Shown in pieces: positions 45,111-54,805 of a DNA stretch of 64,000 nucleotides. Positions within the stretch are counted from its first letter, which is position 1. Each line of letters begins with the position of its first letter. Made by a program: the position numbers and the translations under genes. This DNA comes from a bacterium (GTDB lineage: Bacteria; Zhuqueibacterota; Zhuqueibacteria; Oleimicrobiales; Geothermoviventaceae), in assembly GCA_028275345.1 (NCBI GenBank), contig JAPWUV010000004.1:1-64000 (forward strand), in the 5' to 3' direction. The notes under the pieces were generated by a model that did not search any database, was not told where the DNA came from, and was given only the letters and a program-made list of their open reading frames with translations.

Positions 45111-47330
45111 TTGCGGAAGCGGGTGCGTATCCTGACGAGCGGGTTTCTTCTGTGGGCAGCGCTCAGCGCGACGGCGCAGGAAGGGCCGGAATTGCTGTTG
45201 GGGGGCGATGTTTCCTTCATCCCTCAGATTGAAGATCGCGGCGGGGTGTACCGCGACAGCGGCAAGGTGAAGGACCCGTTCCAGATCTTCGCCGACCACG
45301 GATTCAATCTAATCCGTCTGCGGTTGTGGCATAACCCCAGGGATGGCTACTGCGGTCTCGAACGCACGCTCCAGATGGCTCGCCGAGTGAAGAAGCGGGG
45401 CTTCAAGTTTCTGCTCGACTTTCACTACTCGGACTCGTGGGCCGACCCGGGTCATCAGTACAAGCCGGCCGCGTGGGCGAATCTGTCCTTTGAAGCCTTG
45501 AAGGATAGCGTGCGCGATTACACCCGGCGCGTCGTCGCGGCTCTCATCGCCCAGGGCACGCGCCCCGACATGGTGCAGATCGGCAATGAGATCACCGCCG
45601 GCATGCTCTGGAACGAGGGGAGGGTGGGGGGAAGCTACGATACGCCCCAGCAGTGGCGGAATCTGGCGGAGCTGATCGGCGCCGCCATTTGCGGGTTGAG
45701 GGGGAGCGGCCCGGGAGCGGATTCCATCCGGGTCATGATTCACATCGACCGGGGCGGAGATAACCGGGGGGCCCGCTGGTTCTTCGATCGTCTTCTGGCG
45801 CAGGGTGTGGATTTCGATGTGATCGGGCTTTCGTTCTACCCGTGGTGGCACGGGGCTTTGAGTGCCCTGGAGGCCAATCTGAACGACCTGGCGATCCGGT
45901 ACCACAAGGATCTCATGGTTGTGGAGACGGCCTACCCGTGGACGCTCCAGGGCTACGATGCCGTGGGCAACATCGTCGGCAGTTCCAGCCAGCTGCACCC
46001 GGGCTATCCCGCCAGCGTGGAGGGCCAGGCCGCATTCCTGCGGGAGGTGATCCGCCTGGTCCGGAGGGTCCCGTCCGGACGGGGGATCGGCGTGTGCTAT
46101 TGGGCTCCGGAGTACATCTCGGTGCCCGGGCTCGGTTCGCCATGGGAGAACAACACCCTCTTCGACTTCCAGGGCAACGCCTTGTCCTCCATGAGCGTTT
46201 TCGCGGAGCGGCCGCCGGCAGTGGAACCCGTGCAGGTCACTCTCCGCTTGAACACGGCCACCCTGGGGGACACGCTGCGTCCCCACCACGTGGTCCAGAT
46301 TCGAGGAAGCCTGACTGGCTATTCTTCGGATCGGCTACCGGACGGCCGCAAGGTCACTTGGGACGCAAGTTCGGAGCTCATCATGGAGAACCGGGGCGGG
46401 GACTACTGGGAAATTACCTTCCCCATGTACCCCGGCGACAAGCTCTCCTTCAAGTTCTGGACCGGGTTCACGCTGTCCCGGCCGACATTTCAGAGGGTGG
46501 GTTGGGAAGGGCCGGTGATCCCGGAGGGAGAATCATCGCCGGCCGAGCGCGTTCTCGTGGTGGGACAAGGGGACACCACGCTTCCCTTGCAGTTCTACAA
46601 TTCCGCGAGCGAGGCCAGGCCGCAGTACTGGCGGCCTTACGAGCTCAAGGCGGATTCCATCGCCATCTACTTCCGGGTGAACATGATCAAGGCTGTGCAG
46701 GCCGGGCAGTTTGATCCTGCCGTTCATGGTCCCGTCGCGGTGCGCGGCGATTCGCTCTCTTCAGGTGGGGCTTTGAGTTGGTCGGTTTCCAAAGTGATCC
46801 TGCAGCGAGAGGTCTCAAGCGTCGCTGGCGGATCCTTTTGGTCCGGGGTGTGCTACCTTCCGCGCGGTGCAGTGGTCGCGGGCGATACGCTCCGTTATCG
46901 CTTCTTCATTGAGAACGGGCCCGGCTCCGGTTGGGAGGAAGGGCCCTCGGATCGGGTTGTGGTCTTCACCCCTATGCTGGCTCTGCGGGGTGACACGACG
47001 CTCCATTGGGACTACTTTCGCGCAAGGGCTTCGGCGGTTGCGTCGGAGGCAAGGCCGGGCGAAGCCCCCCGACATTTTCGCCTCGACGTGTATCCCAATC
47101 CCTTCCGGGACGAAGTTAGCCTTTCCTTGCGGCTCTGGACCCCAGGGCGCGTTCGGATAAGTGTTTTCGACCTGGCGGGGAGGCAGGTCGATGACATCGA
47201 TTGCGGTTTCCTGGGCGCTGGACTGCACCGCCTCAGCTGGAAAGGATCCGAGCTGCCCGCGGGGATCTATCTGGTACGACTGGACGCGCAGGGCAGATCG
47301 CTCGTCAGAAAAGTTCTGCACCTGAGGTAG
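45111..47330 (+). CDS. GH53 arabinogalactan endo-beta-1,4-galactanase with starch-binding-like modules and sorting domain
   Basis: 739 residues from a TTG at 45111 with GGAG 9-13 bases upstream; signal peptide to about 23. The catalytic barrel (about 25-365) shows GH53 signatures: KDPFQIFADHGFNLIRLRLWH, FLLDFHYSDSWADPGHQ, VQIGNEITAGMLW with the acid/base Glu160, and VVETAYPW with the nucleophile Glu272. Two binding modules follow (VTLRLNTATLGDTLRPHHVVQIRG and IYFRVNMIKAVQAGQFDP), related to those of the preceding gene, then a sorting domain (FRLDVYPNPFRDEVSLSLRL). It should cut beta-1,4-galactan outside the cell. Both catalytic residues are present, so activity is likely. Confidence 0.92.
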   Translation: MRKRVRILTSGFLLWAALSATAQEGPELLLGGDVSFIPQIEDRGGVYRDSGKVKDPFQIFADHGFNLIRLRLWHNPRDGYCGLERTLQMARRVKKRGFKFLLDFHYSDSWADPGHQYKPAAWANLSFEALKDSVRDYTRRVVAALIAQGTRPDMVQIGNEITAGMLWNEGRVGGSYDTPQQWRNLAELIGAAICGLRGSGPGADSIRVMIHIDRGGDNRGARWFFDRLLAQGVDFDVIGLSFYPWWHGALSALEANLNDLAIRYHKDLMVVETAYPWTLQGYDAVGNIVGSSSQLHPGYPASVEGQAAFLREVIRLVRRVPSGRGIGVCYWAPEYISVPGLGSPWENNTLFDFQGNALSSMSVFAERPPAVEPVQVTLRLNTATLGDTLRPHHVVQIRGSLTGYSSDRLPDGRKVTWDASSELIMENRGGDYWEITFPMYPGDKLSFKFWTGFTLSRPTFQRVGWEGPVIPEGESSPAERVLVVGQGDTTLPLQFYNSASEARPQYWRPYELKADSIAIYFRVNMIKAVQAGQFDPAVHGPVAVRGDSLSSGGALSWSVSKVILQREVSSVAGGSFWSGVCYLPRGAVVAGDTLRYRFFIENGPGSGWEEGPSDRVVVFTPMLALRGDTTLHWDYFRARASAVASEARPGEAPRHFRLDVYPNPFRDEVSLSLRLWTPGRVRISVFDLAGRQVDDIDCGFLGAGLHRLSWKGSELPAGIYLVRLDAQGRSLVRKVLHLR

Positions 47331-47334
47331 CGGG

Positions 47335-49644
47335 ATGGTGGGCAAGCGGGTCTTCTGGGCTTTGTGCGCTTTTGCTGCGGCTACTCTCCTGACATTGCAA
47401 GCGCCGGGGTGGGAAGCTGACGCTCCCCGACTCAAGCTCAAGTTCAACTCGGGCTGGCGATTCTTCCGGGGCGATGTCCCCGAGGCGGCCCTTTCTGCTC
47501 CCGACTTCGACGACTCGAGCTGGGAAAGCGTCCATCTTCCGCATAGCCCGAAGATCCTACCGCTGCGACCAGCTTGGCCTCAGGACAATGCCGGGATCAA
47601 CTGGTATCGGAAGCTGTTCCGGCTGCCCGAAGCCTACCGCGGCAGGAAGCTGTTCCTCGAGTTCGAGGGCGCGGACCAGGTGGCGGATGTCTGGGTGAAC
47701 GGCGCCCATCTCCTGACGCACGAAGGTGCCTATCTCCCCTTCACCGTGGACATCACTGAGCTCGCTCGATTCGGTGGGGAGACGAACGTCGTCGTCCTCA
47801 GGGTGGACAACCACCCCAACCCCGACATTCCCGGATACGGGGGCTGGGTCAGCTTTGGCGGCCTGTATCGTGATGTCTGGCTCCACGTGACGGATAAGCT
47901 TCACATCACCGACCCAGTTTACGCCGACCGCCCGGCCAGTGGCGGCGTGTTCGTGACCTACCCCTTCGTTTCCGATTCGCTGGCGGTTGTCCAGGTGAAA
48001 ACCCACGTTCTCAACGAACACGCACGTTCGGCTTCCTGCACGCTACACACCCGTCTTTTGGACCTCAGTGGCCGGGAAGTGGCAAGCGCGGTTTCCACGG
48101 CGAAGATCCCGGCCTATCGGGACTACGAATTCATCCAGACGCTCGAGGTGAAGCGGCCGTCTCTTTGGCATCCGAATCACCCCCATCTCTACAGTCTGCG
48201 CTCCGAGGTGCAGGAAGGCGGCGAATCGATGGATGTGGTCGTGACCCGCATCGGGATTCGCCGGATCGAGTTCCGCCGGGATGGTTTCTACATCAATGGG
48301 GAACGGCTTGTTTTCATGGGGGCCAACCGGGTCCAGGAGTACCCGTACGTCTCCTGGGCAGTGCCGAATTCCGCCCAGCGAAGGGACGCCCTGCGCCTCA
48401 AGGAAGCGGGTTTTCAGTACGTGCGCTGTTCCCACAATCCGCAGGATCCCTCGTTTCTGGATGCCTGCGACGAACTGGGACTTTTGGTCATGGACTGCAT
48501 CCCGGGGTTCCAGTTCATTGGCGGGCCGAAGTTCCGGGAAAACTCTTTCCGGAACATGCGGGACATGATCCGTAGGGACCGAAACCATCCGTGCGTCGTC
48601 CTCTGGGAGCTTTCTCTGAACGAGACCGAGTACGACTCCGACTTTGCCCGGATGGCAATGCGGATTGGTCATGAAGAGTACCCCGGCGACCAGTGCTACG
48701 TGGGCGGCTGGAAGTTTCCCGAGATCTACGATGTCTTCCTCTGCGCCAGCCAGCACGGAGCCCGAGACTACCGTGGCAAGACGCCGCTCGTCATCAGCGA
48801 GTACGGACACTGGGACTACGGCGGCCCTCGCAGCACCAGCGATGTCGACCGCCGGGACGGCGAAGAGGCAATGCTGGTGCAGGCCCGCAACCACTGGGAA
48901 TCACTCAACCGAAACCGTAGCCTGCCGCATTTGTGTGGAGACGGACTCTGGGTGGCCGTCGACTTCCAGAGGTTTCCCTCCGGGGTGATCGACTACTTCC
49001 GCATCCCGAAGTTCTCCTACTTCTTCTACCAAAGCCAGCGCGATCCCGGCATTCGTCTTCCCGGGATCGATTCTGGGCCGATGGTCTACATCGCCAACTA
49101 CTGGACGGAGTCCTCGCCGGGCACCGTCACCGTATTCACCAACTGCGAGCGGGTCGACTTGTACCTGAACGGGCGGCTGGTCGCTACGAGGAGGCCCGAC
49201 AGCTCGGAGATCTCACAGCACCTTCTCCATCCCCCGGTAATCTTCCCCGAGGTGCCCAAACAGCCAGGAGAGCTCAAGGCAGTAGGTTGGCTCGGCGGGA
49301 AGAAGGTGGCGGAGCACCGTCGTCGCACCCCGGGACCACCCAAGAGACTGGAGATCTCTTTCGAAATGCCCGGACCGGCACTGGGGGATGGCGAGGACCT
49401 GTTCTTCGTCTACGCGGCGGTGGTCGACGCGAATGGAACAGTGGTTCCAAACGAAAGCCGTGACATTGAATTCACTGTGGATGGTTCGGGCTTCTTGGCG
49501 AGCCCGCCGGTGGTGACGGCCGAAGCGGGAATCGCCGCCGCGCTGGTGCGCACCACCACGGAGCCGGGAACGATCACCGTCCGCGCGCGGGCTGCGGGAC
49601 TGGAGGAAGCGCGGGCCACCAAAGCTTGCGTGCCCGTCAACTGA
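47335..49644 (+). CDS. GH2-family glycoside hydrolase (beta-galactosidase-like), copy 1
   Basis: 769 residues; ATG 47335 four bases after the previous stop, signal peptide to about 27. Order: N-terminal sugar-binding sandwich (about 35-190, with WYRKLFRLPEAYRGRKLFLEFEGADQVADVWVNG landmarks near 85-120), Ig-like domain (about 200-310), TIM barrel (about 315-600), a DUF4982-like sandwich (FTNCERVDLYLNGRLV), and a C-terminal GH2 domain-5-like sandwich (DLFFVYAAVVDANGTVVPNES). The acid/base is Glu430 in LSLNETE and the nucleophile Glu489 in VISEYGHWDYGG. It probably removes terminal galactose (or a related sugar) from oligosaccharides in the periplasm or at the surface. It is paralogous to the next gene. 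Confidence 0.88.
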   Translation: MVGKRVFWALCAFAAATLLTLQAPGWEADAPRLKLKFNSGWRFFRGDVPEAALSAPDFDDSSWESVHLPHSPKILPLRPAWPQDNAGINWYRKLFRLPEAYRGRKLFLEFEGADQVADVWVNGAHLLTHEGAYLPFTVDITELARFGGETNVVVLRVDNHPNPDIPGYGGWVSFGGLYRDVWLHVTDKLHITDPVYADRPASGGVFVTYPFVSDSLAVVQVKTHVLNEHARSASCTLHTRLLDLSGREVASAVSTAKIPAYRDYEFIQTLEVKRPSLWHPNHPHLYSLRSEVQEGGESMDVVVTRIGIRRIEFRRDGFYINGERLVFMGANRVQEYPYVSWAVPNSAQRRDALRLKEAGFQYVRCSHNPQDPSFLDACDELGLLVMDCIPGFQFIGGPKFRENSFRNMRDMIRRDRNHPCVVLWELSLNETEYDSDFARMAMRIGHEEYPGDQCYVGGWKFPEIYDVFLCASQHGARDYRGKTPLVISEYGHWDYGGPRSTSDVDRRDGEEAMLVQARNHWESLNRNRSLPHLCGDGLWVAVDFQRFPSGVIDYFRIPKFSYFFYQSQRDPGIRLPGIDSGPMVYIANYWTESSPGTVTVFTNCERVDLYLNGRLVATRRPDSSEISQHLLHPPVIFPEVPKQPGELKAVGWLGGKKVAEHRRRTPGPPKRLEISFEMPGPALGDGEDLFFVYAAVVDANGTVVPNESRDIEFTVDGSGFLASPPVVTAEAGIAAALVRTTTEPGTITVRARAAGLEEARATKACVPVN

Positions 49645-49663
49645 GGTAGCGCAGAGAGATCCG

Positions 49664-52027
49664 ATGCATTGGTCCCGAACGGCAATTCTCGCGGTGGTCG
49701 CCGCTCTTTTTTGCAGGGGTTGCCGACACGAAGAGCCTTTCCGCAGAGATATCGACTTCAATCCAGACTGGAGGTTCAAGAGATGTGATTCCGTAGAGGA
49801 GTCTGACGAGCGTTTCGCCCTGCCCGATTGGCAGGATGAGGATTGGGAGCTCGTCACCTTGCCCCACACGCCCCGGATCGAACCGCTACTCGTCAACGAC
49901 ATGTTCCAGGGCATTTGCTGGTACCGGAAGCACTTCCGCCTCGATCCGAAGCTTTCGGGCCGCCGGATCTTTCTGGAGTTCGAAGGGGCGATGACCGTCG
50001 CCGATGTGTCGGTGAACGGCAGGCACAAGCTCACCCACTTCGGCGGCTATCTCCCCTTCACGATCGACATCACCGAGGACGTGCGGTTCGGTGCCGAGAA
50101 CGTCGTCGCCATCCGGCTCGACAATCGGGACAATCCGGGGGTACCTCCCGGCAAGCCGCTGCGCGAGCTGGATTTCTGCTGGTACGGAGGATTGTACCGG
50201 AATGTGAAGCTCCACGTGCTCAATCCCTTGCACATCACCGACCCGATTTACGCGAGGAAAGTGGGCGGCGGCGGGGTCTTCGTCCGATTGGAGGACGTCT
50301 CCGAAGAACGGGCGATTGTGTGGGTCCAGACTCATGTCGTCAATCAGGGCACCAGTGGCCAGCGATTCCGGGTGGTCCATGAGCTTCGCGACGGGGAGGG
50401 CAAGACGGTTTCCCGGGTGAGCACGGGCGCGCTGAACGTCAAGGCCGGCGCGGATACGCACCTGGTTCAGAGGATCCCGGTGTCCAAACCCAGGCTCTGG
50501 TATCCGGACCGACCTTACCTCTACCGCCTCTGCTCTCGGGTAGTACGTCAGGACGGCATGGTCTCTGACGAGCTCTGCACCCGAGTGGGCATCCGTACGA
50601 TTGCGGTGAAGCCCGACGGATTCTGGATCAATGGCAGGAGACTCTACCTGCGCGGGGCGAATCGACATCAGGAGCATCCGTATGTCGGGTACGCCGTGCC
50701 GGACAACGCGCAGAGAAGGGATGCCATCCGCATCAAGCGTGCAGGGTTCGACTTTGTCCGGCTCTCCCACTACCCACAATCGACGGCGTTCCTGGACGCC
50801 TGCGATGAGTTGGGCCTGCTGGTGATGGACGCAATACCGGGCTGGCAATTCCTGGGGGACGCGGTCTTCCGCGAAAGGGCGGTACAGTGCGCGCAGGAGA
50901 TGGTTCGCCGCGATCGGAATCATCCATCCGTCGTGCTCTGGGAAGTCTCGTTGAACGAGACCTGGATGGACCGGGAGCTCATGGAGGCGCTCCACCGCGC
51001 TGCCCATGAGGAATACCCCGGCGACCAATGCTACACGGCAGGATGGATCTCAGGCGTGTACGACGTCTTCTTGCAGGCGCGACAGCACGGAGGCTGTCAC
51101 GACGTCCCGCCCGAAGCCAGGCCATGTCTGGTGAGCGAGTACGGCGACTGGGAATACTACGCCCAAAACGCGGGTCTGGACCAGCCGGGATTCCGCGACC
51201 TGAAGCCCAGCGAGCGAAACAGCCGTCAGCGGCGCGGAGATGGGGAGCGGCGGCTCCTGCAGCAGGCCATGAACTTCCAAGAAGCTCACAATGACAATCT
51301 CTCGACCTGTGCGATCGGCGACGCCGTCTGGGTGATGTTCGACTACAACCGAGGCTACGACAACACGATTGAAGCCTCGGGTGTAATGGACATCTTCCGC
51401 CTACCGAAATTCAGCTATTCCTTGTTCCGTAGCCAGAGGGAGGCGGGTGCTCCCTTCGGCGAACCCATGGTCTTTCTGGCCACGTACTGGACCGAGCACT
51501 CGCCGCTCAAGCTCAAGGTGTTCAGCAACTGCGAGGAGGTTCGTCTCTCCCTCAACGGGCGGGTGATCGGAAGCCGGGGGAGGGAGCGCGATCGGTTCTC
51601 GGACCAATTGCCAGCGCCTCCTTTCGTGTTCGAACTGGACCACTTCGAACCGGGCACGCTCGAGGCGGTGGGTTTCCTCGGGGGGCGGCCCGTGGCTTTC
51701 CACACGGTCTCAACTCCTCAGGCGCCGATGCGCATTTCGCTGGAAGCAGCTCTGGAGGGTATTCCGCCCGCCTCCGGAAGGAAAGATCTGCTCTTCCTGC
51801 ATGCCCGGATCGAGGATGCGCGGGGAAGCCTGGTGCCCACTGCGGGGAACCTCGTGCACTTCGAGGTGATGGGGCCCGCTCGACTGATCGGTGAGAACCC
51901 GATCGCGGCCGAAGCTGGGATTGCTTCCATCCTTCTGGAGACAACCGGCGAGCCGGGCATCGTGGAGGTGAAGGCCACGAGCGAGGGACTGTATCCCGGC
52001 AATCTGAAGCTGCGGGTGGGCAGGTAG
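49664..52027 (+). CDS. GH2-family glycoside hydrolase, copy 2
   Basis: 787 residues; the same five-domain layout as the gene before it. The N-terminus (AILAVVAALFCRGC) is a signal peptide with a Cys at residue 20 that could be lipidated, though CRGC is not a canonical lipobox. Catalytic Glu432 in VSLNETWM and Glu492 in VSEYGDWEYY are both present. It differs from copy 1 by an insert after the nucleophile (PGFRDLKPSERNSRQRRGDG) and by the QHGGCHDVPPEARP loop, so specificity has probably shifted. It closes the long operon 20 bases after copy 1; the next gene is convergent. Confidence 0.87.
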   Translation: MHWSRTAILAVVAALFCRGCRHEEPFRRDIDFNPDWRFKRCDSVEESDERFALPDWQDEDWELVTLPHTPRIEPLLVNDMFQGICWYRKHFRLDPKLSGRRIFLEFEGAMTVADVSVNGRHKLTHFGGYLPFTIDITEDVRFGAENVVAIRLDNRDNPGVPPGKPLRELDFCWYGGLYRNVKLHVLNPLHITDPIYARKVGGGGVFVRLEDVSEERAIVWVQTHVVNQGTSGQRFRVVHELRDGEGKTVSRVSTGALNVKAGADTHLVQRIPVSKPRLWYPDRPYLYRLCSRVVRQDGMVSDELCTRVGIRTIAVKPDGFWINGRRLYLRGANRHQEHPYVGYAVPDNAQRRDAIRIKRAGFDFVRLSHYPQSTAFLDACDELGLLVMDAIPGWQFLGDAVFRERAVQCAQEMVRRDRNHPSVVLWEVSLNETWMDRELMEALHRAAHEEYPGDQCYTAGWISGVYDVFLQARQHGGCHDVPPEARPCLVSEYGDWEYYAQNAGLDQPGFRDLKPSERNSRQRRGDGERRLLQQAMNFQEAHNDNLSTCAIGDAVWVMFDYNRGYDNTIEASGVMDIFRLPKFSYSLFRSQREAGAPFGEPMVFLATYWTEHSPLKLKVFSNCEEVRLSLNGRVIGSRGRERDRFSDQLPAPPFVFELDHFEPGTLEAVGFLGGRPVAFHTVSTPQAPMRISLEAALEGIPPASGRKDLLFLHARIEDARGSLVPTAGNLVHFEVMGPARLIGENPIAAEAGIASILLETTGEPGIVEVKATSEGLYPGNLKLRVGR

Positions 52028-52545
52028 CGGACGGTCGGCAATCGAGCGGTTTAGAGGGAACCGCGGGCAAGGGAGTTTTCGGCCATGCTTCAGGCGCCTT
52101 CCCGCGGCGTCAAGCGCATGAGGGGGCGGAGTACCTCCTCCTCCGGCGAGCCCGCAAGAGGGCTGTCACGGGGGACGGGCGGACCGCTTACAGAGATCGG
52201 ACCAGCGATCGCCGAGCTCTGCCTCGAATCGAGGCGCTTGACTTCAGCCGAACGCCTCTCCGTAACGGCGTCGCGAGGGAAGCGCCCTCACCGGCTATCC
52301 CGTCGTGGTAGCTCTCACAAAGAACAGTTCCGCTCCCGGACTACGAGCTCCCGTTTGCCGAGAAAGCTTTCCGCTCGCGCCTCCTCAGGGCGAGGCTTGG
52401 ACTCGCGTCCAGGGTGAAACCTCGGGGTGCGAACCCCCGCTGCGGCAAGTCCCCAGTCGCGACCGGAGAGGGTTGAGCTCTCCTCGGTGGCCATCGGGAA
52501 TTCGTTCGCCCCGCTGGACCTCGGGGAGGGCAGCCCGGATCTGCG
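52028..52545. other. Convergent intergenic region with strong hairpins and a B12-aptamer-like core
   Basis: 518 bases between the end of the GH operon (plus) and the end of a TonB receptor gene (minus). I see no gene. The stretch has many GC-rich palindromes, for example GCCTCGA/TCGAGGC near 52220, and a run of stem-loops at 52395-52500, the latter listed separately. No T-rich terminator is visible for either operon. Confidence 0.5.
52405..52486 (+). ncRNA. Structured element resembling part of a cobalamin riboswitch (uncertain)
   Basis: The plus strand reads a short stem (TGGAC/GTCCA), then AGGGTGAAACC, then the hairpin CGGGG TGCGAAC CCCCG, then GCTGCGGCAAG. Cobalamin aptamers carry AGGGAA, a P4 hairpin GGTGCGAATCC and GCTGC in this order; AGTCGCGACCGG recalls the 3' AGTCAGGAnACC box. 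The central CCCCGCAACTG part and P6 are missing, and no plus-strand gene lies downstream; it faces the 3' end of a TonB receptor gene. It may be a relic, a variant, or chance. Confidence 0.25.
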
Positions 52546-54801
52546 TCACAGGGTCCACTCGATCTGGAGGGACAGATTCCGCAAGGGGCCCAGATTTCCG
52601 GGCGAGATGAGGTAGTAATACTGCAGCGCGTTTTCGAGAGCCACTTCCACGGATAATCGCTTGGCCTTCCAACCGGCGCGCAGGTCCAGTACGTAGGTAG
52701 GGACAAGCTTATCGATGTCCGGGATGTTGGTGATGCGGTCGACCTGTTCCACCTTGCTCAGGTAGCGAAAATCCGCGGCGGCGAAGAGCCGCTTCACCGT
52801 GAGGTCGAGCGAGCTGACCAAATTGTGCCGCGAGCGGTATTTCAAAGGCTTCCCGTAGCCCGGCGAGGGCGAGCCATCGGGCAAGCGGGAGAGATCTTTC
52901 GTGTCCAGATACGTGTAGCCGAGGCGCGTCCGGAGGTACCGAGGCCAGATTTCCGTCCGGGCGGTCAGCTCACAGCCGTAGATGCGCGCGTGAGCCACAT
53001 TCCGAAATTGCACCTGCAGCATCCCCGGCACGAGCTGAGGCTCGATCAGATCGGAGTAACGGGTGGCGAACAAGGATGCGTCCAAATTGAAGCGGCCGCC
53101 GAGGGTCTGATTGTAGCCCACTTCCGCAGACCAGCTGCGCTCGGGCTTGAGCGCCGGATTGGGGATGATGCGGATGTTGCTGGCGACCGTGGAAATGTAC
53201 TTCTCGGCGATCGACGGGGCTCGGAACCCTCGCCCCGCCGAAAGGCGCAGAATTCCTTCGTCGCTGACCTGATAGGTGAAGCCCAACTTCGGATTCAGCT
53301 GCCCGGAGGTGGAGCTCCCTTTTTCCGCGACCTGCTGATCCCATCGGGCTCCCAGACTCACGCGCAAGGGCGAGGTCACCCGCTGCTCCAGCTGAAGGTA
53401 GGCGGAAAGGTCAGCGACCTCCCTTTTCCCGTATTGAATGGACTCGACGCCGGACCGGTCCACATCGGTGCCCATCACGAGGGAGGTGAGGACCGAAGGA
53501 CGCAGGTTGAGCTGCCATTCGAAACCGAACGTGGAGCCGTCCGAGCCGCGATACTTTTCCCTCGGCAGCTGGACGGGCGCGTTCGGGCGCGGCACTCGCC
53601 AGTCCTCCGTGTGAATCTGCCTCCAGCGCAAACGCACCCGGTAGAAGGCGTGGTCGCTTACGACCCGTGTCAGCACGGGGAGAATGTAGGCCGTTGCTTC
53701 CCGCGTGCGGGTGTAGCTGGTGAGCGGTTCATTGCCGATGCTAAGGGCATGGTTCAGATTCCGCCAGTACACGAAACTGCCGGTTTCCGCTTTCTTCAAT
53801 CCTCCGATGAGATCCAGTGTGGTATTCGGACCGATCTCCCAGCGTCCGAGTCCGGTGAAAATCCATCCCTTGCTATCATCGTTTTCCTTGTAGCTCATGT
53901 CTTCTTTCCAGCCCGCGGTTAGGGCGATCCCCACGTTCCCCAGTTGCTGCTCGTAGTCGAGGAATGCGCTGCCGAAATAGCGGGTCCGGTCCGACCAGCG
54001 CCACGTGCTGTAGCTCGGCATGTCGTACACGCCGGTGAGCGTGCGTATCCGGATCTGCCGCTCCTCGCCCGGGAGGGCAGGCCGGAGGTTCACCACCCCA
54101 CCCATGGCATTGGATCCGTAGACCGCTGAGCCCGGCCCTTTCAGGATCTCCACCTGCCGGATGGCCACGATCGGCACCGCATCCCAGTCAATGTCCCCTT
54201 GATCGGGAGTGAGGAACGGAACGCCATCCACAAGGAGAAGGACGCGAGAGCCCAATCCCCCCGAAAAGCCACTGGAGCCACGGATGCTGATGTTGGATCC
54301 AGCCACTTGGACACCGGGCAGGTAACGGAGGACGTTTCCGACGGTCGAGGCGTTGTACCGGGCCAGCTCGGCGGCGCCGATCGCGTGAAGCGTCACGGGG
54401 ACCTCCCGGATGTCCTGTTCCATCCGACTGGCCGTGACCACGACCTGTCCAAGCTCCAATGCGGAGGGCTGCAATTCGAAGAGCAGAGTGGCCGTCTCGC
54501 CCGGGGCCACAGCAACCTCCTGCTCTCGCTTCCGGTATCCGATCATGCGCGCGACCACGACATAGCGCCCGGGCTTGACTCGGGGGATGGAGAAAGCCCC
54601 GCTCTCGTCCGTGGCTGCTCCGTACGGGGTGCCGGCAAGAATCACGTTGGCCCCAGGCAGGGGAGCCCGCGTCGAAGCATCGACCACCTGTCCGCGAATG
54701 CTGGCGGACTGTTCGGGGACGGCGGCGTGGGATGTGAGATAAGCCCCCAAACCCAAGCCCAATACAACTGCGGCAACCACGGAACTCTTCGTCGCTCTCA
54801 C
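52546..54801 (-). CDS. TonB-dependent receptor (FepA/BtuB-like plug) with carboxypeptidase-regulatory-like domain
   Basis: 751 residues from GTG 54801 (ribosome site AGGTAGGA), four bases after the lipoprotein stop. Signal peptide to about 27. A carboxypeptidase-regulatory-like sandwich (about 32-115: SIRGQVVDASTRAPLPGANVIL, TDESGAFSIPRVKPGRY) leads to the plug (about 120-235: VVVTASRMEQDIREVPVTLHAI, VGNVLRYLPGVQVAGSNISIRGSSG, GPGSAVYGSNAMGGVVNL). A barrel then ends in LSLQIEWTL. The VTASR TonB-box region and small-ligand style plug resemble siderophore, cobalamin or haem receptors more than glycan receptors. It is co-transcribed with the lipoprotein upstream. Confidence 0.88.
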   Translation of the reverse strand: MRATKSSVVAAVVLGLGLGAYLTSHAAVPEQSASIRGQVVDASTRAPLPGANVILAGTPYGAATDESGAFSIPRVKPGRYVVVARMIGYRKREQEVAVAPGETATLLFELQPSALELGQVVVTASRMEQDIREVPVTLHAIGAAELARYNASTVGNVLRYLPGVQVAGSNISIRGSSGFSGGLGSRVLLLVDGVPFLTPDQGDIDWDAVPIVAIRQVEILKGPGSAVYGSNAMGGVVNLRPALPGEERQIRIRTLTGVYDMPSYSTWRWSDRTRYFGSAFLDYEQQLGNVGIALTAGWKEDMSYKENDDSKGWIFTGLGRWEIGPNTTLDLIGGLKKAETGSFVYWRNLNHALSIGNEPLTSYTRTREATAYILPVLTRVVSDHAFYRVRLRWRQIHTEDWRVPRPNAPVQLPREKYRGSDGSTFGFEWQLNLRPSVLTSLVMGTDVDRSGVESIQYGKREVADLSAYLQLEQRVTSPLRVSLGARWDQQVAEKGSSTSGQLNPKLGFTYQVSDEGILRLSAGRGFRAPSIAEKYISTVASNIRIIPNPALKPERSWSAEVGYNQTLGGRFNLDASLFATRYSDLIEPQLVPGMLQVQFRNVAHARIYGCELTARTEIWPRYLRTRLGYTYLDTKDLSRLPDGSPSPGYGKPLKYRSRHNLVSSLDLTVKRLFAAADFRYLSKVEQVDRITNIPDIDKLVPTYVLDLRAGWKAKRLSVEVALENALQYYYLISPGNLGPLRNLSLQIEWTL

Positions 54802-54805
54802 TTTC

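Noticed and set aside
52425-52460. tRNA-like T-arm on the minus strand (GGGGGTTCGCACCCC)
   Set aside because: The loop has C where the invariant A58 should be, and no acceptor or anticodon arms surround it.
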